From Pseudomonas mosselii (GTDB lineage Bacteria; Pseudomonadota; Gammaproteobacteria; Pseudomonadales; Pseudomonadaceae): DNA of 64,000 bases. The position numbers were made by a program, and so were the translations under genes. Each line of letters opens with the position of its first letter. Positions within the stretch are counted from its first letter, which is position 1. This document shows positions 47,013 to 57,161 of this stretch, one piece after another. The DNA is taken from NCBI RefSeq assembly GCF_019823065.1, contig NZ_CP081966.1, positions 1,388,001 through 1,452,000 on the forward strand, read 5' to 3'. Below the pieces are notes generated by a model that did no database searches, was not told the DNA's origin, and worked only from the letters and a program-made list of their open reading frames with translations.

Positions 47013-49196
47013 TCAGTAGTCCACGCGCCCGGTATGGCTGTTCAGCGAAATCACCCGGGTCTTGCCGATGCGATGGCGGAAGATCTCGCGCAGGTACTTC
47101 ACTGCCTTCTTCACGCACTCGCGCGACAGGCGGATATCGTTGATCGAGACGAAGCGGCTCTTGTCGTTGATCAGCTCGCGGTATTTCTTCTCGTACATCG
47201 GCTTGATCGCGTACCAGTTGGTGTCGAGGATCTTCGCCGGGTTCTCGAACTCGTTGAGCAGGTCGTCGATGCTGTCTTCATCGAAGTGCTCGCTGGTGAT
47301 GAACTCCAGGATCGCGTTGTCCATGGTGTCGTCGAAGCGGTACGGGTTGCGCGCGAAGCAGCGCTTGATGAACGCCACGATCAGGGTCAGGAAGTCGTCC
47401 GACAGGCAAGGGCTCTTGGCGATCAGGGTGGTCAGTGACAGGTTGGCCGAGGCGCCGATCACCAACGCGTAGCGCTTGAGCGTGGTGTTGGGGAACAGGC
47501 TGTTGAGGTGGGTCTTGAGCCGGTTCAGGTCCATGTACGACAGCTTGTAGTCCTTGGGCAGGGAGACGATCGACACCACCGACGAGCAGTTCTTGAAGAA
47601 GTGCAGGTCGTGCAGGGCCGCGGCGTCGTAGCCCGAGGCCTGGTACTGCTCCAGCGCGGCGCGGTAGCGGCGCGACTCGATCGGCAGCAGGCTGATGCCC
47701 TCGATGGCCTGAGTCTGCTTGTTGAAATGCGGCAGGTCGATGGAGCGGAAGAACAGGTCGTCGATATCCAGGCGCGGCTGCTCGCGCTCGAACACCTTGA
47801 ACTTGTCCGACCCTGCCGGTGGCACTTCCGGCACCACCGATTCGGCGTAGGCGATGGCCACGGGGCCGGCCAGGCTCATGAACAGGTCGTTGGCGTCCAG
47901 GCGAATGGTCTCGCCGATGTCGATGCCGGCGCGACGGAAGTAGTTCTGGTCGTAGTCGGTGGTCACCGCCTGGGCGGTGAGGATGTTGAAAATCTGCTGG
48001 GAGATGTACTGGTTGGCGTGCTTCTCCATGGCGTTGACGTCGATGTTCTGGATCGTGCCGTCATCGCTCTCCTCGGCGTAGCGCATGATGTCGTTGGAGA
48101 TCAGCATCATCGCGTTCCATGGGCGGATACGGCCCATGACGCTGGCTTCGCTGCTGTCTTCATTGTCGAAGTTGTACGAGAAGTCCCATTCCTCCGACAG
48201 GTATTTGCATAGCAGGCGTCCGGCGTTGATGTGCAGCGCCTCGGACATTTCGCTGCGGTGGTCGGAGGCGTTGGGCAGCACGCAGATGCCGCTGGTGAAG
48301 ATCGGCTCGAAGACGAACGAGTGCCCGCTCTTGCCGTCGTTCTCGTCGGCCGGCTTGGTGTCGAAGGTCTTGTTCATGTACGAGTACTGCTGGGCCAGGC
48401 CGAATTCCGAGGCCATCCCTGAACCTGTGCCGCCGCCGGCGCTGAAGATGTAGAAGTACAGGCGCGACTGGTTGGCCTTGATGCCGCAGGAGTCGATCAG
48501 GTACGAGTGGATCAGTTTCCAGTCGGCACTGGAGAAGCGCTGGGTGTCCTTGTTGAGGATGATCTTGGCCAGGTACTGGCCAAGGATCGGCGCGTTACCG
48601 GCACCCCCGGCATGCACCTCGGACAGGTCCATGATCTTCATCTTGCTGTAGTCACGCAGGAAGCCGCCACGCTCGCCCTTGCGCGAGAAGCGGATGCGCC
48701 CGGCGATGTCCTTGTCCAGGTCGCCCAGCATCACCAGCGGCTCGACCAGGAACACCGGCTTGGCGGCCTTGTTCTGCACCAGGCGCAGGTTCTGGCGGAT
48801 CCAGCGCGCCGGGCTGTAGCCTGCTTCACCCTTGAAGCGGTCCTCGTTGTTGTACTCATTGAGGAAGAAGGTGCGGGCGTTGTATACCAGTTCCGCCACG
48901 TCCAGGGCGATGTTCGAGCCGCAGCGGCCCAGGCCAATCAGGCACACCGACGGGAACTGCTGCTCCAGGCGCAGCTGGTCCTCGTCCTCCACGTGCAGGT
49001 TCGGCGGAAACACCAGGTCGCGCAGGCCGTCGAGGTTGTCGAGGATGCGCTGGATGTCCTGCTCGGTGAAGTACAGGTACTGCTGCGCCGGCATGCTGCG
49101 GGCGGCGGGAAGGTCTCGAGCACTGCCGGCAGTCAGCGAAGTGGGGCTGAGGGTCGGCTCGGGGACCGCATTGGCAGAAGTGTTCGTAGAGGTCAT
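47013..49196 (-). CDS. FtsZ/tubulin-superfamily GTPase-like protein
   Basis: I start at 49196 (MTSTNTSANAVPEP), giving 727 residues; the ribosome site is weak, so the start is uncertain. The nucleotide-binding loop near the N-terminus is CLIGLGRCGSNIALDV (88–95 core) and the tubulin signature GGGTGSG is at 254–260 in FSAGGGTGSGMASEFGL. The fold is therefore that of FtsZ/tubulin, in the large FtsZ-like group rather than FtsZ itself (about 380 residues). About 460 residues follow the signature, an unusual C-terminal domain. No partner gene adjoins it. Function unknown; filament formation or membrane work are inferences. Confidence 0.8.
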   Translation of the reverse strand: MTSTNTSANAVPEPTLSPTSLTAGSARDLPAARSMPAQQYLYFTEQDIQRILDNLDGLRDLVFPPNLHVEDEDQLRLEQQFPSVCLIGLGRCGSNIALDVAELVYNARTFFLNEYNNEDRFKGEAGYSPARWIRQNLRLVQNKAAKPVFLVEPLVMLGDLDKDIAGRIRFSRKGERGGFLRDYSKMKIMDLSEVHAGGAGNAPILGQYLAKIILNKDTQRFSSADWKLIHSYLIDSCGIKANQSRLYFYIFSAGGGTGSGMASEFGLAQQYSYMNKTFDTKPADENDGKSGHSFVFEPIFTSGICVLPNASDHRSEMSEALHINAGRLLCKYLSEEWDFSYNFDNEDSSEASVMGRIRPWNAMMLISNDIMRYAEESDDGTIQNIDVNAMEKHANQYISQQIFNILTAQAVTTDYDQNYFRRAGIDIGETIRLDANDLFMSLAGPVAIAYAESVVPEVPPAGSDKFKVFEREQPRLDIDDLFFRSIDLPHFNKQTQAIEGISLLPIESRRYRAALEQYQASGYDAAALHDLHFFKNCSSVVSIVSLPKDYKLSYMDLNRLKTHLNSLFPNTTLKRYALVIGASANLSLTTLIAKSPCLSDDFLTLIVAFIKRCFARNPYRFDDTMDNAILEFITSEHFDEDSIDDLLNEFENPAKILDTNWYAIKPMYEKKYRELINDKSRFVSINDIRLSRECVKKAVKYLREIFRHRIGKTRVISLNSHTGRVDY

Positions 49197-49389
49197 AGTG
49201 CGCCATTTGCCTGGAGTGGTTGGCTTCCCGGTGATGCATGTCATCTAGCCATCACGGAGAAATTTCGCGACTTTATCAGTGCGTCTTTTTCTTATGCGAT
49301 AGGGGGTTTCCTTAGTCGGACTAAGGTTTTTCCGTTCGCACCCGCATTGCATCGTCCGTTTGTCACGCTTCTTTAATCTGGAGTCGCTC

Positions 49390-50277
49390 ATGAGTACTGC
49401 ATTGCCTTCGTTGGGTTTTGCCGGGATTGGCCTGATGGGCCTGCCGATGTGCCGTCGGTTGCTGGCCGCCGGGTATCCGTTGACCGTGTGGAACCGCAGT
49501 CCGGGCAAGTGCGCCGAGCTGGTCGCCGCCGGTGCGCAACTGGCCGCCAGCCCCGCCGAGCTGTGCCAGGCGACGGACATGGTGCTGCTGTGCCTGGCCG
49601 ACACGGCGGTGGTGCGCGAGGTGGTGTTCGGCGAGCAGGGCATCGTCCATGGCGGGCGCAGTGGTCAGCTGCTGGTGGACTTCTCCAGCCTGGAGCCAAC
49701 CGCCACCCGTGAAATGGCCGCCGAGCTGGCCGCCCTGTGCGGCATGGCCTGGCTCGATGCACCGGTGTCCGGCGGCACGCCGGGGGCCGAGGCGGGTACC
49801 CTGGCGATCATGGTCGGCGGCGAGGCCGATGATCTCGAGCGGGCGCGGCCGGTGCTGCTGACCCTGGGCCAGCGGGTCACGCATATGGGCGCGGTGGGCG
49901 CCGGCCAGGTGACGAAGGCGTGCAACCAGATGATCGTGGCCTGCAATGCGCTGGTGATCGCCGAGGTGGTGGCCCTGGCCGAGCAGTCAGGGGTCGATGC
50001 GCGGCTGATCGCCGAGGCGCTGGCCGGTGGATTCGCCGACTCCAGGCCATTGCAGATCCTTGCCCCGCAGATGGCCGAGAGCCGCTTCGAGCCGGTCAAG
50101 TGGCACGTGCGCACCTTGCTCAAGGACCTCGATACCGCGGTGAAGTTTTCCCGCGAGCAGGGCTCGGCGACGCCGCTCAGTGGCCTCGCCGCGCAGCTGA
50201 TGCGCCTGCACGGTAGCCAGGGTTATCTGCAAAAAGATCCGGCGACTCTGGTAACGCTGTATCGCAACAAGGACTGA
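49390..50277 (+). CDS. NAD(P)-binding 3-hydroxyisobutyrate dehydrogenase-family enzyme
   Basis: The ATG at 49390 gives 295 residues. The N-terminal Rossmann motif is GFAGIGLMGLPM; the catalytic Lys is in GAGQVTKACNQM, and SGGTPGAEAGTLAIMVGG is the substrate loop. The family reduces or oxidises beta-hydroxyacids such as 3-hydroxyisobutyrate, tartronate semialdehyde or glyoxylate. The last 101 bases lie opposite the end of the convergent NbdA-like gene. A dehydrogenase next to the MHYT gene and rapA is conserved in P. aeruginosa. Confidence 0.87.
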   Translation: MSTALPSLGFAGIGLMGLPMCRRLLAAGYPLTVWNRSPGKCAELVAAGAQLAASPAELCQATDMVLLCLADTAVVREVVFGEQGIVHGGRSGQLLVDFSSLEPTATREMAAELAALCGMAWLDAPVSGGTPGAEAGTLAIMVGGEADDLERARPVLLTLGQRVTHMGAVGAGQVTKACNQMIVACNALVIAEVVALAEQSGVDARLIAEALAGGFADSRPLQILAPQMAESRFEPVKWHVRTLLKDLDTAVKFSREQGSATPLSGLAAQLMRLHGSQGYLQKDPATLVTLYRNKD

Positions 50278-52441
50278 GCTCGCCCGATTGGCGGTCGAGG
50301 CGTTCGAGGATCGGCCGTAGCTCGGCCAGCGGCACCGGCCGGCTGAGCAGGTAGCCCTGCAGGTAGTCGCAGCCATGGCTGGCGAGGAACTCATGCTGCT
50401 CGACGGTCTCGACGCCTTCGGTGACCACCTTCAGGTGCAGGGTGTGGGCCATGATGATGATTGCCTGGACGATTTCCCGGTCCTTCTGGCTGCCCGGCAC
50501 GTCCTGGATGAACGAGCGGTCGATCTTCAGCACGTCCAGCGGCAGCCGTTTTAGGTAGGCCAATGACGAATAGCCGGTGCCGAAGTCGTCGATCGACAGC
50601 GCCACGCCCTGGGCGCGGATGCGCTTGAGCAGGCTGATGGTGTGATGAATGTCGCCCATCAGCGCGTTTTCGGTGACCTCCAGTTCCAGCTGGCGCGGCG
50701 CCAGGCCGGCCTGGAACAGCGCCATCTCCACCTCGGTGGCCAGCTCCTCGCGGCCGAGGGTGAGCGCCGAGCAGTTCACCGTGACCTTCAGTTCGCCATA
50801 GCCGTGGCGATTGAGCTGGGCCAGGTCCTCGCAGGCCCGGCGCAGCACCCACAGGTCCAGTTCGGCGATCAGGCCGTTGGCCTCGGCGATGCAGATGAAA
50901 CGCTCGGGGCTGAGCAGGCCGTGCTGCGGGTGCTGCCAGCGTACCAGGGCCTCGAGCTTGGCCACCTGGCCGCTGCGCAGGTCGTAGATCGGCTGGTAGT
51001 GCACGCATAGGCCGCGCTCCTCGAACAGCGCCACGCGCAGTTCCTCCTCCAGTTGCAGCTCCAAGGTGGCACGGGTCTTCAGGCCGTTGTTGAAGAAGTT
51101 CAGGCTGTTGCGCCCGCAGCCTTTGGACTGGTACAGCGCCAGGTCGGCGTTCTTCAGCAGTTCCTCGGTGCTCTGGCCGTCATCGGGGAAGATGCTGATG
51201 CCGATGCTGGTGGTCATGACCATGCGCCGGCCCGCCAGGTCGATCGGCTCCTTCATCCGCTGCATGATGCGCTGGGCCAGGTGGCGGGCCTCGTCGCGGC
51301 TGTTGAGGCTGGTGACGATGCAGAACTCATCGCCACCGAAGCGCGCCACCAGGTCCTGACCGCGGGTGGCGGCCTTGATATGGCCGGCGATCACCTTGAG
51401 CAGTTCGTCGCCGGCGGCATGCCCGAGGCTGTCGTTGATGCGCTTGAAATGGTCGATGTCGAGGAACATCACCGCCAGCATGCCCTCATGGGCGGCCTGT
51501 TCGGCCAGGCGCTCGGCGAACACCTGGTTGAAGCCGCGGCGGTTGACCAGGTTGGTCAGGGCATCGTAGTGGGCTGCCTGCTGCAGCGAAGCCCGGGCCT
51601 GGTCGAGCTGGCTGAGCAACACATTGACCCGGCGCAGGTCGTGCTCCTTGCTCTGCAGCTTCTTGTCGGCCAGCGCCGCGCTGATGCTGCCAGCGCTGAT
51701 CAGCAGGGTGATGACAGCGATGGTCAGTGCCAACTGCAGACTGTTGTCGGCCGAGGGCAGGCGCAGGGCGGTTTCGCCGGGAATCACCAGGGTCATGGCC
51801 GCCATGCCGGTGAAATGAGTCAGCACGATGCCGCCGGCCATCAGCAGGCTGGCGCCGTACTTGAGCAACAGGTGCAAGGTGCCGCTGCCCTTGCGGAAGT
51901 AGCGGGCCATCAGCAGCGCCACCAGGCTGACGAGCACGGCGATGCCGATGGAGGCGAGCAGCAGGCCGGTCTGGTAGTACTGCTGGGCGCTGGTCTGCAG
52001 GGCGGCCATGCCGGTGTAGTGCATGATGCTGATGCCCAGGCCGATGAACAGCGCGGTCTGCAGATAGTGGCGCAGGCGCATTTCGCTGCGATTGAGGCTG
52101 TTCATCGCCAGCCAGGCGGCGAGCAGGGCCACCAGCAGCGACAAGCCTGTCAGCGGTGCGTCGAAGTGGATCTCCAGTGGTGCCTGGAACGCCAGCATGC
52201 TGATGAAGTGCATGGCCCAGATCCCGCCGGCCAGGCAGCAGGCGCCAAGCACTCGCCATTGCCGACGGGCGAAGCGGTCCTCGCATTGGCTCTGGCGTTC
52301 GCTCATGTCCAGGGTGGCGAAACAGGCGGCGCTGGCCACGACGAAGGCGAGCAGCACCAGGAAGGGGTTGTGTCGGCAGTCGAGGATGATCTGTCCGGTC
52401 GCCGGCAGCTCGGCGAACAATTGCAGTCCCAGCCACTCCAT
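50177..52441 (-). CDS. nbdA: MHYT-GGDEF-EAL cyclic-di-GMP protein (NbdA-like)
   Basis: I start at 52441 with AGAGG before the ATG, giving 754 residues. The seven-helix MHYT sensor (WAMHFISM, SIMHYTGMA, LTHFTGMAA) is followed by GGDEF and EAL domains. GGDEF is intact (ARFGGDEF) with an inhibitory RxxD site (RGQD), and EAL is intact (LEALVRW, DDFGTGYSS). Synteny (rapA, dehydrogenase) fits P. aeruginosa nbdA, whose GGDEF is degenerate. Here both activities look possible. The sensor may bind copper or sense NO. The last 36 or so residues are antisense to the dehydrogenase. Confidence 0.85.
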   Translation of the reverse strand: MEWLGLQLFAELPATGQIILDCRHNPFLVLLAFVVASAACFATLDMSERQSQCEDRFARRQWRVLGACCLAGGIWAMHFISMLAFQAPLEIHFDAPLTGLSLLVALLAAWLAMNSLNRSEMRLRHYLQTALFIGLGISIMHYTGMAALQTSAQQYYQTGLLLASIGIAVLVSLVALLMARYFRKGSGTLHLLLKYGASLLMAGGIVLTHFTGMAAMTLVIPGETALRLPSADNSLQLALTIAVITLLISAGSISAALADKKLQSKEHDLRRVNVLLSQLDQARASLQQAAHYDALTNLVNRRGFNQVFAERLAEQAAHEGMLAVMFLDIDHFKRINDSLGHAAGDELLKVIAGHIKAATRGQDLVARFGGDEFCIVTSLNSRDEARHLAQRIMQRMKEPIDLAGRRMVMTTSIGISIFPDDGQSTEELLKNADLALYQSKGCGRNSLNFFNNGLKTRATLELQLEEELRVALFEERGLCVHYQPIYDLRSGQVAKLEALVRWQHPQHGLLSPERFICIAEANGLIAELDLWVLRRACEDLAQLNRHGYGELKVTVNCSALTLGREELATEVEMALFQAGLAPRQLELEVTENALMGDIHHTISLLKRIRAQGVALSIDDFGTGYSSLAYLKRLPLDVLKIDRSFIQDVPGSQKDREIVQAIIIMAHTLHLKVVTEGVETVEQHEFLASHGCDYLQGYLLSRPVPLAELRPILERLDRQSGELSPCCDTALPESPDLFADNPGYRAGASAARRGH

Positions 52442-52617
52442 TGCAGGCCTCTTCGTCGAGTCTTCACTCGTCCCCAAATAGCACGGATGGAGACTGTTCC
52501 TGCAGGAGTATAGAAACGGGTGCTTAAGCCTTCCTGATTAATGGCACTTTGATTTCTACCATTTGGATATGAAGGCAATAGCTGGATGGTCTAAATGAAT
52601 ATCGACTGGCCGAATCG

Positions 52618-52682
52618 ATCGCGGGGCAAGCCCGCTCCCTCGAATCCCTGACGGGCTCGGGGGAGCGGGCTTGCCCCGCGAT
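52618..52682. repeat. REP pair with 22-bp perfect arms
   Basis: ATCGCGGGGCAAGCCCGCTC… and its exact inverted copy flank a 21-base spacer between the NbdA-like gene and rapA. Confidence 0.9.
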
Positions 52683-52696
52683 GACCTCTATTGAGA

Positions 52697-55543
52697 TCAA
52701 CCGGCGACAAGCACCCGGATCGCCTCAAGGCGCAGCGCCGCTTTGTCCAGCGCCGCCAGCCCTTCTTCACGCTGCTTGCGCAGGGCATCGATCTCGCTGT
52801 CACGCACGCTCGGATTCACGGCCTTCAGCGCGGTCAGGCGCGCCAGTTCCTCGTCGGCCTCGGCGGTGAGCCGCTGCCGGGCCTGGGCCACGCGTTCGTT
52901 GTGGGTCGGCAGGACCTTGGCCTCGCCGGCGGCGATGCGCTTGGCCAGCACGTCGCGCTGGGCCTGGACGAACTTGTTGGCGCTGGCCTTGGGCACGCTT
53001 TCGAGCTGGTCGTTGAGGGTTTCGAACGCCACCCGCGGGCCCAGGTCGTTGCCGTTGGTATCCAGCAGGCAGCGCAGCGCCGCCGGCGGCAGGTAACGGC
53101 CCAGCTGCAGGCTGCGGGGGGCGACCACTTCACTGACGTAGAGCAGTTCGAGCAGCACGGTGCCGGGCTTGAGCGCCTTGTTCTTGATCAGCGCAACCGC
53201 GGTGTTGCCCATCGAACCGGACAGCACCAGGTCCATGCCACCTTGGACCATCGGGTGTTCCCAGGTGAGGAACTGCATGTCCTCGCGCGACAGCGCCTGG
53301 CCACGGTCGTAGGTGATGGTCACGCCTTCGTCGTCGCCCAGCGGGAAGCTGGCATCGAGCATCTTCTCGCTCGGCTTGAGGATCAGGGCGTTTTCCGAAT
53401 GGTCCTCGCTGTCGATGCCGAAGGCGTCGAACAGGGTTTCCATGTAGATCGGCAGGGCGAACTGGTCGTCCTGTTCGAGAATGGCCTCGACCAGCGCCTG
53501 GCCTTCGCCGGCACCGCCGGAGTTGAGCTCCAGCAGGCGGTCGCGGCCGGTATGCAGCTCGGCTTCCAGGCGCTCGCGCTCGGCGCGGGCCTCGGCCACC
53601 AGCTTGCTCCAGCTCTTCTCGTCACTGTCGGCCAGCAGTGGCAGCAGGCGCGGGCCGAACTGATGCTGCAGGGCGTTGCCGGTCGGGCAGGTGTTGAGAA
53701 AGGCGTTGAGGCCTTCGTGGTACCACTGGAACAGGCGCTCCTGCGGGCTGTCCTGCAGGTACGGGATGTGCAGCTGGATCGTGTGTTTCTGGCCGATCCG
53801 GTCGAGACGGCCGATGCGCTGCTCGAGCAGGTCGGGGTGCGCCGGCAGGTCGAACATCACCAGGTGGTGGGCGAACTGGAAGTTGCGGCCCTCACTGCCG
53901 ATCTCGGAGCAGATCAGCACCTGGGCGCCGAATTCCTCATCGGCGAAATAGGCGGCGGCACGGTCGCGCTCGAGGATGCTCATGCCTTCATGGAACACCG
54001 TGGCCGGGATGCCGGAACGCACGCGCAGGGCGTCTTCCAGGTCCATGGCGGTCTCGGCGTGGGCGCAGATCACCAGGACCTTGGTGCGCTTGAGCATCTT
54101 CAGGGTGTCGATCAGCCAGTCGACCCGTGGATCGAAACGCCACCAGCGCTCGTCGTCGCCGGTCTCGCCCTGGGCCTGGAAGGCCACTTCCGGGTACAAC
54201 TCGGCGCGCTCGCCCGAGGGCAGCTCGGCATAGGCGTCGGGGTTGGCCAGCGGGTAGGGGTGCAGCTGGCGCTCGGGGAAGCCCTGGATTGCCGCGCGGG
54301 TGTTGCGAAACAGCACGCGGCCGGTACCGTGGCGGTCGAGCAGCTCGCGGATCAGACGGGCGCTGGCCTGGCTGTCGCCATCGCTGACCGCGGCCAGCAG
54401 GGCTTCGCCTTCGGCACCGAGGAAGCCTTGGATAGTAGCGTGGGCCTTGGCCGACAGACGGCCTTCGTCGAGCAGTTCCTGCACCGCTTCAGCGACCGGG
54501 CGATAGTTTTCGCTCTCGGCACGGAAGGCGGCAAGGTCGTGGAAACGGTTGGGGTCGAGCAGGCGCAGGCGGGCGAAGTGGCTGTCCTGGCCGAGCTGTT
54601 CCGGGGTGGCGGTGAGCAGCAGCACGCCCGGGATGACCTGGGCCAGTTGCTCGACCAGCGCATACTCGGCGCTGGCCTGTTCCTCGTGCCAGACCAGGTG
54701 GTGTGCTTCGTCGACCACCATCAGGTCCCAGCCGGCGGCAAACAGCGCGTCCTGGGCCTTCTCGTCCTCGACCAGCCATTCCAGGGCGACCAGCGCCAAC
54801 TGGGCATCCTCGAACGGGTTGCTGGCGTCGCTTTCGATGAAGCGCTCGGCGTCGAACAGTGCCACTTGCAGGTTGAAGCGTCGGCGCATTTCCACCAGCC
54901 ACTGGTGCTGGAGGTTCTCGGGTACCAGGATCAGCACGCGATTGGCCCGCCCGGACAGCAGCTGGCGGTGGATTACCAGGCCAGCCTCGATGGTCTTGCC
55001 CAGGCCCACTTCGTCGGCCAGCAATACCCGGGGAGCGATGCGGTCGGCCACTTCACGGGCGATGTGCAACTGGTGGGCGATGGGTTGGGCGCGCACACCG
55101 CCCAGGCCCCACAAGGGGGAGAGCATCTGCTTGCTGGTGTGCTGCAGGGTGTTGTAGCGCAGCGAGAACCACGACAGCGGGTCGATCTGCCCGGCGAACA
55201 GGCGGTCGCTGGCAAGGCGGAACTGGATGAAGTTTGACAGCTGCGTCTCGGGCAGGGTGCGCGGCTGGTTCTGGCCATCGATGCCGTGGTAGACCATCAG
55301 GCCGTCGATGTCCTCGACTTCCTGCACGGTCAGCTTCCAGCCTTCGAAGTGGGTGATCAGGTCGCCGGGCGAGAAGCGCACGCGGGTCAGCGGCGCATTG
55401 CGTAGCGAGTACTGGCGGGTGTCGCCCGTGGCCGGGTAGAGCACGGTCAACAGACGGCCATCCTGCGCCAGGATGGTCCCAAGACCGAGCTCGGCTTCGC
55501 TGTCGCTGATCCAGCGTTGCCCCGGTTGATACTGCTGCGCCAT
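52697..55543 (-). CDS. rapA: RNA polymerase-associated ATPase RapA
   Basis: The 948-residue Swi2/Snf2-type protein has N-terminal tudor-like domains ([16 protein letters not shown]), Walker [13 protein letters not shown], the box [10 protein letters not shown] and [16 protein letters not shown] (motif VI). It recycles RNA polymerase that is stalled after termination. The C-terminal part is a basic helical tail. It stands alone between a REP pair and a lipoprotein gene. Confidence 0.96.
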   Translation of the reverse strand: MAQQYQPGQRWISDSEAELGLGTILAQDGRLLTVLYPATGDTRQYSLRNAPLTRVRFSPGDLITHFEGWKLTVQEVEDIDGLMVYHGIDGQNQPRTLPETQLSNFIQFRLASDRLFAGQIDPLSWFSLRYNTLQHTSKQMLSPLWGLGGVRAQPIAHQLHIAREVADRIAPRVLLADEVGLGKTIEAGLVIHRQLLSGRANRVLILVPENLQHQWLVEMRRRFNLQVALFDAERFIESDASNPFEDAQLALVALEWLVEDEKAQDALFAAGWDLMVVDEAHHLVWHEEQASAEYALVEQLAQVIPGVLLLTATPEQLGQDSHFARLRLLDPNRFHDLAAFRAESENYRPVAEAVQELLDEGRLSAKAHATIQGFLGAEGEALLAAVSDGDSQASARLIRELLDRHGTGRVLFRNTRAAIQGFPERQLHPYPLANPDAYAELPSGERAELYPEVAFQAQGETGDDERWWRFDPRVDWLIDTLKMLKRTKVLVICAHAETAMDLEDALRVRSGIPATVFHEGMSILERDRAAAYFADEEFGAQVLICSEIGSEGRNFQFAHHLVMFDLPAHPDLLEQRIGRLDRIGQKHTIQLHIPYLQDSPQERLFQWYHEGLNAFLNTCPTGNALQHQFGPRLLPLLADSDEKSWSKLVAEARAERERLEAELHTGRDRLLELNSGGAGEGQALVEAILEQDDQFALPIYMETLFDAFGIDSEDHSENALILKPSEKMLDASFPLGDDEGVTITYDRGQALSREDMQFLTWEHPMVQGGMDLVLSGSMGNTAVALIKNKALKPGTVLLELLYVSEVVAPRSLQLGRYLPPAALRCLLDTNGNDLGPRVAFETLNDQLESVPKASANKFVQAQRDVLAKRIAAGEAKVLPTHNERVAQARQRLTAEADEELARLTALKAVNPSVRDSEIDALRKQREEGLAALDKAALRLEAIRVLVAG

Positions 55544-55670
55544 ACTGCCAAAACTCCCGCGATGAAAAAGCCGGCTATGTTAACGGATCGGCTTCGCCAG
55601 ACCAATGAATGTGAAGAGTCTAGCGCTTTCATCGACGAATACCGTCCTGTCACGAGGGCCACGCGCCAAC

Positions 55671-56366
55671 ATGGTTGCCAAGCACCGCTGGTTGAACGTC
55701 ACTCTGGGCCTGGGCAGCCTCGCGCTGCTGGCCGCCTGCGAACAGAAGAGCTTCGAAGTCCTGCCGCCGATTCCGGTCGAGCAACTCGAGGTGCTCGGTG
55801 TGCAGACACCGATCAAGAGTGTGCACTTCCACGACCGCGAGGGTGAAGGCCTGCTGGTGCTGAGCCGTGTCGATGGCCAGGCCACCGACCCCGACACCGA
55901 GGAGGAAGTCGACAAGGTGGTGCTCAAGGCCACCTTGTATGGCCGCGCCGCCGGCGGTGATGCTTTCAAGGCGCGCTGGCAGATCGAGCAGGAGACCACC
56001 TGCGCCGGACTGGACCTGGACGTCGACTTTTATACCGACGTCAGCGATGTCGGTGACCTGAACAAGGACGGCGTCGCCGAAGTCACCGTGGCCAGCCACG
56101 CCTTCTGCGGCGGCGGCATCGACCCCCACGACATCGCCATCGAGATGCGTGAGGGCCAAGCGATCTACACAATCACCGGCCAGTCGCTGATCAGCCCGCC
56201 CGGTGAAGACGCGTTCGGCGGCGAGCGCGAGGATAGCGCCTCGCTCAAGAGCGCCCCGCAGGTCGTGCGCGAGCACATGGACGCGGTCTGGCAGCAGGTC
56301 TACAAGCGGCCTTGGAGCGAGTCGAGCGCCGCGCCAGACGATGACCCGGACGACGAGGCGGAGTAA
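55671..56366 (+). CDS. Putative lipoprotein with a calcium-like acidic region
   Basis: Starting at 55671 gives 231 residues with a lipobox (SLALLAACEQ). Residues 120–160 are acidic and include DVGDLNKDGVAEVTV, a typical calcium-binding repeat (D-x-N-x-D-G). The tail is acidic (APDDDPDDEAE). It may belong to a family linked by databases to surface polysaccharide synthesis, but I am not sure. It is divergent from rapA. Confidence 0.7.
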   Translation: MVAKHRWLNVTLGLGSLALLAACEQKSFEVLPPIPVEQLEVLGVQTPIKSVHFHDREGEGLLVLSRVDGQATDPDTEEEVDKVVLKATLYGRAAGGDAFKARWQIEQETTCAGLDLDVDFYTDVSDVGDLNKDGVAEVTVASHAFCGGGIDPHDIAIEMREGQAIYTITGQSLISPPGEDAFGGEREDSASLKSAPQVVREHMDAVWQQVYKRPWSESSAAPDDDPDDEAE

Positions 56367-56478
56367 TCCCGCGCTATAATCCAGCGCAGTGCGGCGCTGT
56401 GACACGCCGCACACCTTTGACCGCAGGTATTCAAGGCGGCGTACCACCAGCCGACAACCAGGCTACAGGAGACCCACC

Positions 56479-56805
56479 ATGCTGCCGCCGATCATCCCGC
56501 TCAGTGCCGCCCCCGTGACCTCTCAACACGACCCGGTCAAGCCACCGCCGACCATTGCGCCGGTGGTACCCACGCAGCCGACCTCCAGCGATGGCACCAT
56601 TGACCTGAAGAATCATCGTGATCCCCAAGAGCAGGCCCTGCTGCTGCGCGACGAGCAACGCCGTCAGCAAAAAAGGCGCAAGCAGGCTGAAGGCGATCGG
56701 TACGAGGCCGTGCCGGGCGAAGAGCTCAACGCCGACAACACCGTGCCGGTGGCGCCGATGGGCGAGCGCACGCGCCAGGGGTTGCTGGTGGATATCGAAG
56801 TCTGA
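56479..56805 (+). CDS. Small proline- and Lys-rich hypothetical protein
   Basis: The ATG at 56479 follows AGGAGA, giving 108 residues. The first half is Pro-rich (VTSQHDPVKPPPTIAP), and the second half has a basic helix with RDEQRRQQKRRKQAE and the ending GERTRQGLLVDIEV. No domain is recognised. It lies between the lipoprotein gene and a small basic protein gene on the same strand. Confidence 0.6.
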   Translation: MLPPIIPLSAAPVTSQHDPVKPPPTIAPVVPTQPTSSDGTIDLKNHRDPQEQALLLRDEQRRQQKRRKQAEGDRYEAVPGEELNADNTVPVAPMGERTRQGLLVDIEV

Positions 56806-56864
56806 CTAGTCAGCACTGCCGCTTGCCTTCATCATAAAGGCCTCTGCTGTCCGTCGAGCCCGCC

Positions 56865-57026
56865 ATGAGCCAAGACAACCTGATCGATTTCGGCGCCGAA
56901 CGCGCCAAACGCATCCACGACCTCAACGACAAGCGCCTGAACGACATGCGCCAGGCCTTCGAACAGGCCATGCCGCTGGCCCAGGCCAAGAAGAAAAAGC
57001 CCAAGGGCAAACCCAAGAAGCGCTGA
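56865..57026 (+). CDS. Small basic protein with Lys-rich tail
   Basis: This 53-residue protein begins MSQDNLIDFGAERAKRI and ends KKKKPKGKPKKR, a very basic tail. An amphipathic helix covers the middle. It has no signal. The tail suggests nucleic acid or ribosome binding, but this is only inferred. GAGCC precedes the ATG weakly. Confidence 0.6.
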   Translation: MSQDNLIDFGAERAKRIHDLNDKRLNDMRQAFEQAMPLAQAKKKKPKGKPKKR

Positions 57027-57161
57027 AACTTGATGCAGGTCAACCCTGCACCCGCCTCGCGCGCCCGGCTCCGGGCGCCATTGACTCCGGTCAATTTTCC
57101 CCCTCCCGTCATTGGTTACCTTGCACCCATCGGATGACGGCACATCAAGGGAGGGGCCGAC

